A stretch of DNA of 64,000 bases from Pelosinus sp. IPA-1 (GCF_030269905.1 NZ_BSVC01000003.1:491356-555355); one strand, 5' to 3'; positions 24,944-34,346 are shown, counted from the first letter of the stretch. Notes: generated by a model not told the origin, from the sequence alone. Numbers and translations are program-made.

Positions 24944-26233
24944 ATGAATGAAGTGAAAATGTTAGGCGAATTTTATTTCAGCCAACTAATTGGTCAGCCG
25001 ATTGATGATGCAACGGGCAATAATATTGGCCGGATTAAAGATATAGCAGTACGTTGGGATGGGGTTTATCCACGGGTAATTGGTATTAAATATGCAAAAA
25101 AAATACACAATCTAATCCCCATTGATCTCATTGAACTTTATGAGGGTCATAGGGTAAAGCTTGCGGGGACGTTTTCGCCAGAACAAACCATTCCTCTACA
25201 TGATAATGATATTTATGCCAGTAAATGGTTATTGGATAAACAGATTATTGATTTAAAGGGTTCAAAAATGGTAAGGGTAAATGACATTATCTTATCATGG
25301 GTGGTACAAGAAGAACGGCAACTCATGGTCTTACTAGCCGTCGACATTGGAGTGCGTGGCCTATTTAGGCGTTTAGGGTTAGAATTTTTATTCAAGAAGT
25401 TTAAACAAAATTGGTTAGTTTTAGAATATATCAAACCCTTAGAAAGTTGGAATTCCAATCTGCAGCTAAATCGTGTAAAACAGCAACTGACAGAATTACA
25501 TCCTGCTGATATTGCTGATTTAATCGAAGAGATGGATTATAAACGCCGGGCAAACTTCATGGATAGTTTAGATGTGCAGCAGACCATTGATACGTTAGCA
25601 GAAATGAACCTGGATACACAGGTGGAAATCATTGAACAAATGGATGCCCAGCGAGCTTCTGATATTTTAGAAGAGATGCCGCCAGATGAAGCAGCTGATA
25701 TTCTAGCAGAGCTACCTACGGAGAAATCTGAAGGATTACTTAGCTTAATGGAAACCGATGATGCCGAAGATGTAAGAGAACTCATGCAATATGAGCAAGG
25801 TACTGCTGGAGCCTTGATGACAAATGAATTTATCTCTTTTTCTGCGCAAATTACAGCAGAAGAAGCAATTAATCAATTACGAGAATTGTCGCCAACGGCA
25901 GAAACAATTTATTATCTATATGTTATGAATGATGATGAACATCTTCAAGGAGTTCTTTCCTTGCGGGAGTTAATTGTAGCCGCACCTCATACTACATTAG
26001 AAGCTTTAATGCATACAAAAGTTGCTGTAGTAAAAGATGAAGATAATTACCAACGTGTGGCGGAGGTAATTAATAAATATAGTTTACTAGCAGTACCCGT
26101 TGTGGATGAAAATGATGTTATGCTAGGAATTGTAACGGTAGATGATATTCTTGATATTCTAATGCCAGAGCGTGGCAAACTGGACACATACTCCTGGTTT
26201 GCATTGAGTAAGATGGCAGGACGGGGGCGATAA
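24944..26233 (+). CDS. Soluble MgtE-N/CBS magnesium-sensor protein with PRC barrels
   Basis: A 429-aa protein with two N-terminal PRC-barrel-like domains (about 8-85 and 88-170), an MgtE N-terminal helical domain (about 180-290, repeated HPADIADLIEEM, MPPDEAADILAELP) and two CBS domains (about 295-420, TAGALMTNEFISF; LLAVPVVDENDVMLGIVTVDD). It stops there: the transmembrane channel domain of MgtE is missing. In MgtE these soluble parts sense cytosolic Mg2+ and close the pore. Here the next gene, 2 nt away, encodes an Nramp-like transporter, so a regulator-transporter pair is likely. Controlled by tandem M-boxes. Confidence 0.85.
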   Translation: MNEVKMLGEFYFSQLIGQPIDDATGNNIGRIKDIAVRWDGVYPRVIGIKYAKKIHNLIPIDLIELYEGHRVKLAGTFSPEQTIPLHDNDIYASKWLLDKQIIDLKGSKMVRVNDIILSWVVQEERQLMVLLAVDIGVRGLFRRLGLEFLFKKFKQNWLVLEYIKPLESWNSNLQLNRVKQQLTELHPADIADLIEEMDYKRRANFMDSLDVQQTIDTLAEMNLDTQVEIIEQMDAQRASDILEEMPPDEAADILAELPTEKSEGLLSLMETDDAEDVRELMQYEQGTAGALMTNEFISFSAQITAEEAINQLRELSPTAETIYYLYVMNDDEHLQGVLSLRELIVAAPHTTLEALMHTKVAVVKDEDNYQRVAEVINKYSLLAVPVVDENDVMLGIVTVDDILDILMPERGKLDTYSWFALSKMAGRGR

Positions 26234-26235
26234 AA

Positions 26236-27510
26236 ATGATTATGATAAAAGATATGCGCAAAAGGTTAGGACTATTCATGGCAGTAATGGGACCTGGAAT
26301 TGTTACAGCCTTTGCCGATAATGATGCAGGCGGTATTGCTACCTATGCTGCTGCGGGAGCAAAGTATGGGTATGGCCTATTATTTATTGTCTTGGTCAGC
26401 AGTATTTGTTTAGCGATTGCTCAAGAAATATCAGCGCGGACAGGGGCCGTTACAGGACGTGGCTTATCCGATTTAATTCGGGAGTTATTTGGTGTTAAGT
26501 GGACATTTTTTGCGATGAGCGTACTTTTGATCGCTAATATTGGTACCACGGCTTCTGAGTTTTCTGGTATTGCTACTAGTTTTGAAATTTTTGGTGTTAG
26601 TAAATATATAGCGGTACCCACGATGGCGGTACTCGTATGGTGGTTAGTCCTTAAAGCGGATTATGGAAAGATAGAAAAGATTTTTCTTGTATTGTGTGCC
26701 ACCTTCTTTAGTTATGTGGTTTCGGGCTTTATCGTAAATCCTCCATGGGGAGAGGTTTTAATTGCTTCCGTCACTCCTACATTTTCTCCTAAGGCGGATT
26801 ATTTAATCATGGCCATTGGTGTAATTGGCACTACCATTACACCCTGGGGGCAGTTTTATGTTCAAGCATCTGTTGTCGATAAAGGAATTACTGCTGAAGA
26901 CTATAAATATACCTTCTGGGATGTTATGTTTGGAGCCTTTTTTACTTGGTTGATTGCCTTCTTTATTATCGTAGCAACAGCAGCTACCTTATATACCAAT
27001 CAAATTTCTATTGAAACAGTGAAAGATGCGGCAATGGCATTGAAGCCATTAGCTGGTGAGTATGCAAGCATGTTGTTTTCCTTTGGTCTATTAGGAGCTT
27101 CTATGCTGGCAGCCTTTATTTTACCACTGAGTACCGCTTATGCTGTTTGTGAGGCTTTAGGTTTTGAACGTGGCGTTAGTAAAACCTATAAAGAAGCTCC
27201 TGCTTTTTTTAGTTTATATACCGCTTTAATTGTGATTGGTGCAGGATTAGTATTATGGCCAGATTTGTCTCTCTATCAAGTGATGATTACTTCTCAAGTG
27301 GTAAATGGCGTATTATTGCCTCCAATTCTTATTTTTATGGTTCTTATTGCTAGTAATAAAAATATTATGGGCAGCTATGTAAATGCTCCTTGGTACAATA
27401 TGGTTTCTTGGGCGTTTACTCTTGTCTTGATTCTATTAACCTTACTTTTATTAGCTACTACACTGATGCCTGAACTTATGGATGCAGTGATGGGATATTT
27501 CGGGTTATAA
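26236..27510 (+). CDS. Nramp-related transporter, probably for Mg2+ (NRMT type)
   Basis: A 424-aa membrane protein of the Nramp/SLC11 superfamily with about 11 helices. The canonical helix-1 metal motif DPGN is D30-A-G-G33 here, and the helix-6 motif MPHN becomes T202-P-W-G. Loss of the asparagine and of the methionine that excludes hard ions is what is known from Nramp-related Mg2+ transporters (NRMTs). Placement under two M-boxes and beside an MgtE-type sensor agrees. A canonical Nramp (55842-57104) in the same window keeps DPGN and MPHN. Mg2+ transport is inference from motif and context. Confidence 0.8.
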   Translation: MIMIKDMRKRLGLFMAVMGPGIVTAFADNDAGGIATYAAAGAKYGYGLLFIVLVSSICLAIAQEISARTGAVTGRGLSDLIRELFGVKWTFFAMSVLLIANIGTTASEFSGIATSFEIFGVSKYIAVPTMAVLVWWLVLKADYGKIEKIFLVLCATFFSYVVSGFIVNPPWGEVLIASVTPTFSPKADYLIMAIGVIGTTITPWGQFYVQASVVDKGITAEDYKYTFWDVMFGAFFTWLIAFFIIVATAATLYTNQISIETVKDAAMALKPLAGEYASMLFSFGLLGASMLAAFILPLSTAYAVCEALGFERGVSKTYKEAPAFFSLYTALIVIGAGLVLWPDLSLYQVMITSQVVNGVLLPPILIFMVLIASNKNIMGSYVNAPWYNMVSWAFTLVLILLTLLLLATTLMPELMDAVMGYFGL

Positions 27511-27583
27511 AAGAAATTATATTAGGAGCTGCTAATCTATCTATGCAAATGGATGGCAAATATAAACGTAGGAGGAATGTAAA

Positions 27584-28153
27584 ATGTTTTATGATTTAGT
27601 TGTTTCCAATCGATCTTATCGTCGCTTTTATGAAGAACATAACATATCCGAGGACAGATTGCTTGAACTTGTCAATTATGGTAGGTTATCTGCTTCCGGA
27701 GCTAACAAACAGCCATTGAAATACATTATTTCTAGAGATAAAGAAAAAAACCAACTGATTTTTCCTCATTTATTATGGGCGGGATACCTAAAGGATTGGT
27801 CCGGCCCTAAAGAAGGGGAGAGGCCTTCTGGTTACATTATTATTCTTCAAGATAAGAAGATTGGCACAAGCGGCGTAGATCATGGAATTGCAGCCCAAAG
27901 TATTTTGCTAGGTGCACGGTCTATGGATTTAGGCGGGTGCATGATCCAAAGCATTAAGCGTGATGAATTACAGACGGCACTACATATTCCGGAACAATAT
28001 GAAATCTTACTGGTTTTGGCTTTAGGTAAACCGAAAGAAGTAGTTATCCTTGAAGAGATTGAAGAAGGTGAAGATATAAAATATTGGCGTGATGCAAAGC
28101 AAGAACATCATGTGCCGAAGCGTAAGCTAAAAGATGTAGTTTTAACATTATAG
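27584..28153 (+). CDS. Nitroreductase-family flavoprotein
   Basis: A 189-aa FMN-dependent nitroreductase-fold protein. Visible motifs are the N-terminal SNRSYRRF, SGANKQPLKYII (FMN phosphate site) and GIAAQSILLGARSMDLGGCMI. Substrate unknown. It follows the Nramp-like gene by 73 nt with its own AGGAGG ribosome site and no terminator between, so it could be transcribed from the M-box operon. Confidence 0.8.
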   Translation: MFYDLVVSNRSYRRFYEEHNISEDRLLELVNYGRLSASGANKQPLKYIISRDKEKNQLIFPHLLWAGYLKDWSGPKEGERPSGYIIILQDKKIGTSGVDHGIAAQSILLGARSMDLGGCMIQSIKRDELQTALHIPEQYEILLVLALGKPKEVVILEEIEEGEDIKYWRDAKQEHHVPKRKLKDVVLTL

Positions 28154-28175
28154 ATTAGGTGTATTAGAAAATAAC

Positions 28176-28217
28176 AAAAGGGTCTGTGCTAAACTATAGT
28201 TTGAGCACAGACCCTTT
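28176..28217. terminator. Bidirectional terminator
   Basis: AAAGGGTCTGTGCT pairs with AGCACAGACCCTTT between converging nitroreductase genes. Confidence 0.85.
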
Positions 28218-28298
28218 ACCGTATATAGATAGATTAAAAGCACTAAAGAGGTTAACGGCAGATTTCGGATATAACCATCTTTAATGCTTTTATATAAA

Positions 28299-29036
28299 TT
28301 ATATCATTTCAAAGCCCTTATTTTTTAAGAATTCCTTCATATGGGGTCTTTGTTTATCTTTCAAAAAGCTTGACATTCCTTCTGTCCATGTGTTACTTCT
28401 TTCGCCATTTGTTCTTTCGATATAGTAATCCCGTATACTATCATCGTAATTTTTTAGTATTTCTGCGTCGCCTTCTAGAGTATAGCTATCTTCCTTAAAG
28501 ACTAAAGATAAAGGCAAGCGCGGTTTAATGCTATTTTTTACTTCAGGATAACCAAGGCACATACCAAATACAGGATATACATTATGGGGAATATTTAATA
28601 AATAACAAACATCTTCAGGATTATTTCGTAAGGCACCAATATAAACGCCACCCAAACCAACTGATTCTGCGGCCGTCATAATGTTCTGCGCGGCCAAACT
28701 TGTGTCTACAGTTGCTAGGATAAAGTTTTCTGTATAGCCACTTTCAAACTTCTTATTGTACATTTTACAGGCTCTGCCAAGCCTGTTTAAATCAGCACAG
28801 AATACTAAAAATACGGGGCATTCTTCTACATAAGATTGATTTCCTGCTAACTTTGCTAAGGCTCGCCTCTTGCCTTTATCTTTGACTCTAATAATCGTAT
28901 AGGCTTGAATGTGGTTGGAGGTAGAGGCATGTTGGCCTGCTTCAATAATTTCTTGCAATAACTGGTCATCGACAGGCTGGTCTTTAAACCTCCGTACAGA
29001 TACATGACTTTTTAACAATTCTATTACATGGTGCAT
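28299..29036 (-). CDS. NfsA-like NADPH nitroreductase/flavin reductase
   Basis: A 245-aa nitroreductase of the NfsA/FRP group. Motifs are the N-terminal SVRRFKDQPVDDQLLQEII, AGQHASTSNHIQAY, AAQNIMTAAESVGLGGVYIGALR and CLGYP. It reduces nitroaromatics, quinones or flavins. ATG 29036 has AGGAGG 7 nt upstream; the longer frame to 29129 does not. It lies 70 nt downstream of the HAD gene on the same strand, probably an operon. Confidence 0.85.
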   Translation of the reverse strand: MHHVIELLKSHVSVRRFKDQPVDDQLLQEIIEAGQHASTSNHIQAYTIIRVKDKGKRRALAKLAGNQSYVEECPVFLVFCADLNRLGRACKMYNKKFESGYTENFILATVDTSLAAQNIMTAAESVGLGGVYIGALRNNPEDVCYLLNIPHNVYPVFGMCLGYPEVKNSIKPRLPLSLVFKEDSYTLEGDAEILKNYDDSIRDYYIERTNGERSNTWTEGMSSFLKDKQRPHMKEFLKNKGFEMI

Positions 29037-29106
29037 GGTGGGACCTCCTAAAAATGAATATAATTGTAGAATGGATCTGTGTGGTCGCAAATAACAAAAA
29101 TGGGGT

Positions 29107-29790
29107 CTATTTCTGTAAATGCTGTTCAAATTCGATGGGGGATGGCAAGGTAGATACAGCCCACCAGGGAGAATGCTCCTGCAGTTCTTCTAGAGAGTAC
29201 ATGCCAGTTGCAACTGCAATCGTTTTTGCCCCGATGGCCTTTCCACAGTCAATATCATTGGGGGTATCGCCGATAACATAGATTTGATCAGCGGCTACAG
29301 TTGGATAACGATCTTTGACAATGGTGCGGGCCTGATTAGATATTTCAGTGCGGTAAAAGCAGGTTCCACAAAAGGCGCTGGATGAAAAGTTGAAAAAGCC
29401 ATCAAGTTTATAATGGCTAAGTTTGGCTTTAGCGCCAAATTCCGTATTACCTGTAAGGAGTAGAGAGACGTAGTCTTGTCTGTGGTGTAAATGGGTTAAA
29501 ATATCTTTTACGGATGGGGTAAGATGTCCTTGTCTGCTTGCCAAATGGTGGGGTAATATTTTTTCATAAAGACTCATTAGCTTACAAACTTCATGGACAG
29601 AGGGCTCGCGACCAGTAGCAAGAAGGATTACTTGATGGGAGATATAATAATCAGTCATGCCAGCTGTTTTGATTGTAGTAAAATCGAATGTAGTGCTAAA
29701 CATTTCAGCAACTGCTTCTTCAAACGCATATAAGCCAGCTTTGGCTGTTTTCAATAAGGTTCCATCAATATCCCAAAATAAAATTTTCAT
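29107..29790 (-). CDS. HAD-superfamily phosphatase (Gph-like)
   Basis: A 227-aa haloacid-dehalogenase hydrolase. Motif I is ILFWDIDGTLL with the nucleophilic Asp, motif II LLLTGNTE, motif III lysine before DGFF, and motif IV GDTPNDIDCGKAIGA. The helical cap between motifs I and II suggests a phosphoglycolate-phosphatase-like enzyme. ATG 29790 has GGGAGG at 8 nt. Repeat B and a hairpin terminator lie upstream in the same orientation. Confidence 0.85.
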   Translation of the reverse strand: MKILFWDIDGTLLKTAKAGLYAFEEAVAEMFSTTFDFTTIKTAGMTDYYISHQVILLATGREPSVHEVCKLMSLYEKILPHHLASRQGHLTPSVKDILTHLHHRQDYVSLLLTGNTEFGAKAKLSHYKLDGFFNFSSSAFCGTCFYRTEISNQARTIVKDRYPTVAADQIYVIGDTPNDIDCGKAIGAKTIAVATGMYSLEELQEHSPWWAVSTLPSPIEFEQHLQK

Positions 29791-29886
29791 AGTACGTGCC
29801 TCCCTTACATATAACTGCATTTATCCGCGATTAGTATAATTAGATATTGGTAGCGAAATATCCTTGTTATATTCGGCTTTTGTATT

Positions 29887-29932
29887 AAAATGTATGGGAA
29901 TCTCTGTAGTATAGGATTTCCATACATTTTTT
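29887..29932. terminator. Terminator hairpin after repeat B copy 2
   Basis: TGTATGGGAAT pairs with ATTTCCATACA. It is T-rich on both sides, so it may act in both directions. On the minus strand it directly follows repeat B and precedes the HAD gene. Confidence 0.65.
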
Positions 29933-30011
29933 ACGGAATCAGAAAGTATAACACTTTCTTGATTCCAAGTAAGAATGACTAAGGCTTCTGCTTGCGTCTG
30001 AGGACTTGGCA
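29928..30011 (-). repeat. Repeat B, copy 2
   Basis: Same 84-bp element as 4474-4557, reversed. Differences seen are G to A changes at a few positions, some weakening the inner hairpin. It is followed (minus direction) by an A-run and a terminator hairpin, as in copy 1. Confidence 0.75.
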
Positions 30012-30128
30012 TAAGAAAAGCCTTTTCTTATAAAATAGACGTTTTATTAAAACTTATGTAAAAGAATTAGCTCAATATATGATATAGTAAATTTGTAGAT
30101 AATTTGTTGAAAAATAGGGAGAATTGTA

Positions 30129-31199
30129 ATGGGAATAGCTGATATTTTATTGACATGGTATCAAGGTTGTAAAAGAGATTTACCATGGCGCAAAGATAAA
30201 GATCCGTATAAGGTTTGGGTTTCGGAAGTAATGCTGCAACAAACAAGGGTAGAGGCAGTTAAAAGTTACTTTGAAAGGTGGGTAGGGCGATTTCCAACTT
30301 TAGAAAGTTTGGCAGTTGCCGAGGAGGAAGAGGTGGTTCGCTATTGGCAAGGGCTTGGATATTACTCACGAGCGCGAAACCTTCTACAAGGTGTGCGGGA
30401 AGTAAGTGAATCGTATGGAGGGCAGGTGCCTGACACTAGAGCAGAAGTGATAGGTCTTTCAGGTGTCGGCGATTATACTGCTGGTGCTATTTTGAGTATT
30501 GCCTATGATAAAAAAGAAGTAGCGATTGATGGGAATGTTCTTCGTGTATTTAGCCGATTATATTGTATAGAAGAAGATATTGCGTCCCTCATGGGGAAAC
30601 GTAAAATTAAAAGCTTGGTGGAACGGGAAATGCCAGAAGAAAATCCAGGAGACTTTAACCAAGCTTTGATGGATTTGGGAGCAACGATTTGCATACCCAA
30701 AACACCTCGTTGTAATTTTTGCCCGTTAGGGAGTTTTTGTTTAGCAAGGGCTAGGGGATTAGAAGGAGAATTGCCAATAAAAAAGAAAAAATCTCCGCCA
30801 AAGCCAGTACGAATCATAGCTGGAGTCATTCGTAATGGGGAGAATTATCTGCTTCACCAAAGACCGAATAAGGGGCTTTTGTCTGGGATGTGGGAATTTC
30901 CTAGCGTAGAGATTAAAAATGAAGAAGTGATGGATACATTTCGTCAGACGCTATTAGAAGAGACTGGTCAAGAAATCCAATCAGAGAGATTGTTATTACA
31001 ATGTAATCATACTTTTAGTCATCGGCAATGGGATATTTCTTTTTACTACTGTGTTATTACACTAGGTAACGAAATACCCTTAGGAAGACGTCTTAAGTGG
31101 GTACATCGCCGTGATTGGGAGAAGCTCTCCTTTGCGGGACCCCATCGAAAAATGGAGGCCTATTTACTAGAGAATCCTGATTTCGATTCTTTGATCTAA
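30129..31199 (+). CDS. mutY: A/G-specific adenine DNA glycosylase
   Basis: A 356-aa MutY that removes adenine mispaired with 8-oxoguanine. Catalytic Glu33 lies in SEVMLQQTR, the helix-hairpin-helix in LSGVGDYTAGAI with the catalytic Asp in VAIDGNVLRV. The 4Fe-4S ligands follow the spacing C-x6-C-x2-C-x5-C (CIPKTPRCNFCPLGSFC). A C-terminal NUDIX-like domain recognising 8-oxoG follows (from about residue 230). Full length. Precedes an EAL-HDOD gene by 24 nt and msrA beyond it. Confidence 0.93.
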   Translation: MGIADILLTWYQGCKRDLPWRKDKDPYKVWVSEVMLQQTRVEAVKSYFERWVGRFPTLESLAVAEEEEVVRYWQGLGYYSRARNLLQGVREVSESYGGQVPDTRAEVIGLSGVGDYTAGAILSIAYDKKEVAIDGNVLRVFSRLYCIEEDIASLMGKRKIKSLVEREMPEENPGDFNQALMDLGATICIPKTPRCNFCPLGSFCLARARGLEGELPIKKKKSPPKPVRIIAGVIRNGENYLLHQRPNKGLLSGMWEFPSVEIKNEEVMDTFRQTLLEETGQEIQSERLLLQCNHTFSHRQWDISFYYCVITLGNEIPLGRRLKWVHRRDWEKLSFAGPHRKMEAYLLENPDFDSLI

Positions 31200-31223
31200 T
31201 GAAAGTGGGAGGGAGTTTATAGG

Positions 31224-32453
31224 ATGAATGCACTTGTAGCACGCCAGCCAATTTTTGATAGAAATAGAAATGTTGTAGCCTATGAATTGTTATTTCGTAG
31301 TGGCAAAGAAGATTGTTATGATGGTAATGATGATGACCAAGCAACCAAGGAAGTAATTATCGCTACCTTTTTATCAATAGGCATGGATGTGGTGACAGGT
31401 AACAAAAGAGCATTTATTAACTTTACGGGCAATCTTTTAAAAGATAAGGTGGCCCATCTTCTACCACGTGACTTATTGGCAGTAGAAATTCTTGAGACGG
31501 TAGAGCCAGAAGAGGTTGTCGTAAAAGCTTGCCAAGAGCTTAAGAAAGCGGGGTATCTTCTCGTATTGGATGATTTTGTTTTTCATCCACGATTTCAACC
31601 CTTAATCGAATTAGCTAATATTATAAAAATCGATTTTTTATTAACAACACCAGCAGAACGCAAGGAAATAGTAGAACGTTTTAAATCTTCTGCTCACGTT
31701 AAATTTCTTGCAGAAAAGGTTGAAACCCAAGCTGTTTTTGAAGAGGCAGCTGACGCCGGGTATTCTTATTTTCAAGGCTATTTCTTCAGCAGACCAGTTA
31801 CTATTAGCCGTCCTAATATTCCGGTTTCTAAGCTTTCCTACTTGCGATTGCTTCAAGAGGTAAAGATGGCAGAGATGAATACCAGCCATATTGAAAAAAT
31901 TATTAAGCGAGAAATATCTTTTTCCTATCGTTTATTAAAGTACATTAACTCTTCTGCTTTCTCTTTTCGCCAAGAAATCCATTCCATTAAGCAGGCAGTA
32001 TCTTTGCTGGGGCAACGGGAATTACTGAAATGGGTATCTTTAAACTCAATGTGTATTATGGGAGATAGTAAGCCGCCAGAATTGATTGCAACAGCATTGG
32101 TGCGAGGTTATTTTCTAGAACTAATTGCGATTGAGCTTGGAAAAAAGCAAATTGCTCCAGATCTTTTTATCATGGGACTATTTTCGCTGATTGATGTTGT
32201 TTTAGATTGTCCTTTAGCCGTTATTTTGGACGAACTGCCAGTTAGTAAAGAGGTTAAATCTGCTCTAATGGGAGTGGAAGGTTTTTATTATGATGTATAT
32301 CAATTGGTACTTAGTTATGAACGGGCTGATTGGCAACATGTGATTCAATATGCACCAATAGTAGGAGTAGCAGGAAAAAAACTTTCAAAGTTGTATATAC
32401 AAGCTCTGGCTTGGGCGCAGGAATTTTCTAAGGTGAAAATTAAAAGTTTATAA
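31224..32453 (+). CDS. EAL-HDOD (YuxH-type) signalling protein
   Basis: A 409-aa protein with an N-terminal EAL domain (about 1-200) and C-terminal HDOD domain (about 205-400). The EAL residues are largely present: ELLFR, INFTGN, VEILE, LDDF, KIDF, EKVET and YFQGYFFSRP. C-di-GMP binding or hydrolysis is therefore possible, although many YuxH/CdgJ proteins are not active. HDOD (SLLGQRELLKWVSLN) mediates protein contacts. Third type of c-di-GMP protein in the window. Sits between mutY and msrA with short gaps. Confidence 0.85.
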   Translation: MNALVARQPIFDRNRNVVAYELLFRSGKEDCYDGNDDDQATKEVIIATFLSIGMDVVTGNKRAFINFTGNLLKDKVAHLLPRDLLAVEILETVEPEEVVVKACQELKKAGYLLVLDDFVFHPRFQPLIELANIIKIDFLLTTPAERKEIVERFKSSAHVKFLAEKVETQAVFEEAADAGYSYFQGYFFSRPVTISRPNIPVSKLSYLRLLQEVKMAEMNTSHIEKIIKREISFSYRLLKYINSSAFSFRQEIHSIKQAVSLLGQRELLKWVSLNSMCIMGDSKPPELIATALVRGYFLELIAIELGKKQIAPDLFIMGLFSLIDVVLDCPLAVILDELPVSKEVKSALMGVEGFYYDVYQLVLSYERADWQHVIQYAPIVGVAGKKLSKLYIQALAWAQEFSKVKIKSL

Positions 32454-32467
32454 AGGAAGGGATTTTC

Positions 32468-32965
32468 ATGAAAAAAATTTGGCTTGCAGGGGGATGTTTT
32501 TGGGGTGTGGAAGCTTATTTTATGCAGCTTAAGGGAGTGATAACTACAAGAGTAGGCTATGGACAGGGAAACACGACCGATCCAACCTATAAACAAGTGT
32601 GTTCGGGAAAAACTGGATATACAGAAGTCTGTGAATTAACTTATGATGAAGTATCACTATCCTTAGAGAAAGTACTAGAACATTTTTTTCGAATCATTAA
32701 TCCTGTCACTCTAAATCGTCAGGGACCAGACGAAGGGCCTCAATATCGCAGTGGAGTATATTATTCGGATGCAGGAGATCGAGAAGTTATTATCGACTTT
32801 ATCAAAGATAAGCAGGTTTCTTATAAAGAACCTATCGTTGTAGAAGTAGAACCTGTTAGAAATTTTTATTTGGCAGAGGATTATCACCAGGAGTATTTAC
32901 AAAAAACTCCTGGTGGATATTGTCATGTCAATTTAATGCTGGCAAGGCCAGAAGAAAAAAAGTAA
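32468..32965 (+). CDS. msrA: Peptide methionine-S-sulfoxide reductase A
   Basis: A 165-aa MsrA that repairs oxidised methionine. Catalytic Cys10 sits in GGCFWGVEAYF, and the family motifs GYGQG, YTEVCELTYD and DYHQEYLQK are intact. It starts 14 nt after the EAL-HDOD stop with GGAAGGGA as ribosome site and so shares its operon. Confidence 0.92.
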   Translation: MKKIWLAGGCFWGVEAYFMQLKGVITTRVGYGQGNTTDPTYKQVCSGKTGYTEVCELTYDEVSLSLEKVLEHFFRIINPVTLNRQGPDEGPQYRSGVYYSDAGDREVIIDFIKDKQVSYKEPIVVEVEPVRNFYLAEDYHQEYLQKTPGGYCHVNLMLARPEEKK

Positions 32966-32992
32966 CAAGGGAAAGACTTATTTAAGACCATA

Positions 32993-33016
32993 ATGACCGA
33001 AATGAACAAAACCTTC
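32993..33016 (+). promoter_or_regulatory. Motif shared with the DASS carrier promoter, candidate CitB site
   Basis: ATGACCGAAATGAACAAAA followed by CCTTCT. The element at 43464-43488 before the dicarboxylate/citrate carrier reads ATGACCAAAAAGAACAAAA followed by GGTTCT: 21 of 25 positions agree. It lies 137 nt before citD. A joint operator for the CitA/CitB-type system is proposed. Confidence 0.5.
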
Positions 33017-33129
33017 TCTGACTGAATATTTAATGTTTTAATGGAGGAAGAAAAGCTAATTTGCTGCATGGTTGATCTAGGCAGTATGTAGTAAGGTAAG
33101 GGATAGCAATATTAGATGGAGGTTTAAGA

Positions 33130-33408
33130 ATGACTATAGTTGGAACAGGGCAAGCTGGAACGTTAGAATCTAGTGATATTTTGGTTACTGTATCTCCTGC
33201 TGAGAGCGGCAGCGGCATAATTCTTCAGTTGACAAGTCCCGTAATCAAACAATTTGGGCGTCATATCGAAGAGTTTATTACAAACTTGGCGCGTGAACAA
33301 GGATTGTCAGATGTAACCATTCATGCTAACGATAGGGGTGCATTAGATTGCACAATAGAAGCAAGAGTTTTAACTGCAATTGCTAGAAGTAAAGTAAAAG
33401 CTGTATAA
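33130..33408 (+). CDS. citD: Citrate lyase acyl carrier protein (gamma subunit)
   Basis: A 92-aa acyl carrier subunit of citrate lyase. Ser14 in GTLESSDILVTVSP is the attachment site of the phosphoribosyl-dephospho-CoA prosthetic group. GGAGG precedes the ATG. First of citD-citE-citF; the genes for loading the prosthetic group (citC, citX, citG) are not in the window. Confidence 0.92.
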   Translation: MTIVGTGQAGTLESSDILVTVSPAESGSGIILQLTSPVIKQFGRHIEEFITNLAREQGLSDVTIHANDRGALDCTIEARVLTAIARSKVKAV

Positions 33409-33452
33409 GATTAGAAGAGATTGAATTTCACATGGGATGAGGAGGCGTTATT

Positions 33453-34346
33453 ATGGAAAAGTTGCGTAGAGCCATGATGTTTGTACCAGGCAATAATCCA
33501 GGCATGTTACAGAATGCCGGTATTTATAAAGCGGATACGGTTATTTTTGACGTAGAAGATTCTGTATTAATAAGTGAAAAAGATGCTGCAAGGCAATTGG
33601 TGCATAATGTAATTAAAACAGTAAAGTATCCTTGTGAGGTTGCTGTACGGATTAATCATATTACGACACCTTATGGTAAAGAGGATTTAGCCGTTATTTT
33701 GCCTGCGAAGCCAGATTTGATTCGTCTGCCAAAAGCAGAAACAGCGGAAGAAATTAAAATAATTGATGAAATCATTTCAGAAGCGGAAGAGAAAAATGGT
33801 TTTGCTCATGGTTCCATTAAAATGATGGCTGCGATTGAAACGGCAAAAGGCCTAATGAAAGCTTACGAAATTTGTTCTGCTAGCCCTCGAATGGTAGCAC
33901 TTGCACTCGGTGCCGAAGATTTTCTTGCTGATTTGAAAACCACTAGAAGTTCTCACGGTAGTGAACTATTTGGTGCAAGATCTCAGATAATACTTGCAGC
34001 TCGTGCTGCCGGAGTGCAGGCCATTGATACTGTTTTTACTAACGTAAATGATGAAGAAGCATTTATTGCAGAAACCACTCGCATTAAAGAAATGGGATTT
34101 GATGGAAAGTCTGTTATCAACCCTAGACAAATCAAAATGCTTTACAAAATATTTGCTCCAACAGAAAAGGAAATTGACCTAGCTGAACGAGTTCTTGCAG
34201 CGTATGAAGAAGCAAAAGCAAAGAACTCAGGAGTTATCGCACTAAACGGAAAAATGATTGATGTTCCAGTAGTCACTCGTGCCGAGAGGGTCATTGGTTA
34301 TGCAAGAGCTCTTGGTTTACGAAAAGGGGGTTCGACAAATGATTAA
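33453..34346 (+). CDS. citE: Citrate lyase beta subunit (citryl-ACP lyase)
   Basis: A 297-aa HpcH/HpaI-fold lyase that splits citryl-ACP into acetyl-ACP and oxaloacetate. Hallmarks are RAMMFVPGNNPGML, VIFDVEDSV, RINHI and the metal glutamate/aspartate in LGAEDFLADL. Its last 8 nt overlap the citF start. Confidence 0.93.
   Translation: MEKLRRAMMFVPGNNPGMLQNAGIYKADTVIFDVEDSVLISEKDAARQLVHNVIKTVKYPCEVAVRINHITTPYGKEDLAVILPAKPDLIRLPKAETAEEIKIIDEIISEAEEKNGFAHGSIKMMAAIETAKGLMKAYEICSASPRMVALALGAEDFLADLKTTRSSHGSELFGARSQIILAARAAGVQAIDTVFTNVNDEEAFIAETTRIKEMGFDGKSVINPRQIKMLYKIFAPTEKEIDLAERVLAAYEEAKAKNSGVIALNGKMIDVPVVTRAERVIGYARALGLRKGGSTND

Noticed and set aside
29821-30012. Minus-strand frame of 63 codons
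   Set aside because: It runs through repeat B and its terminator and lacks a ribosome site; the same repeat elsewhere does not keep the frame.
33030-33218. Minus-strand frame overlapping citD
   Set aside because: Shadow frame opposite a strongly supported gene, no ribosome site.
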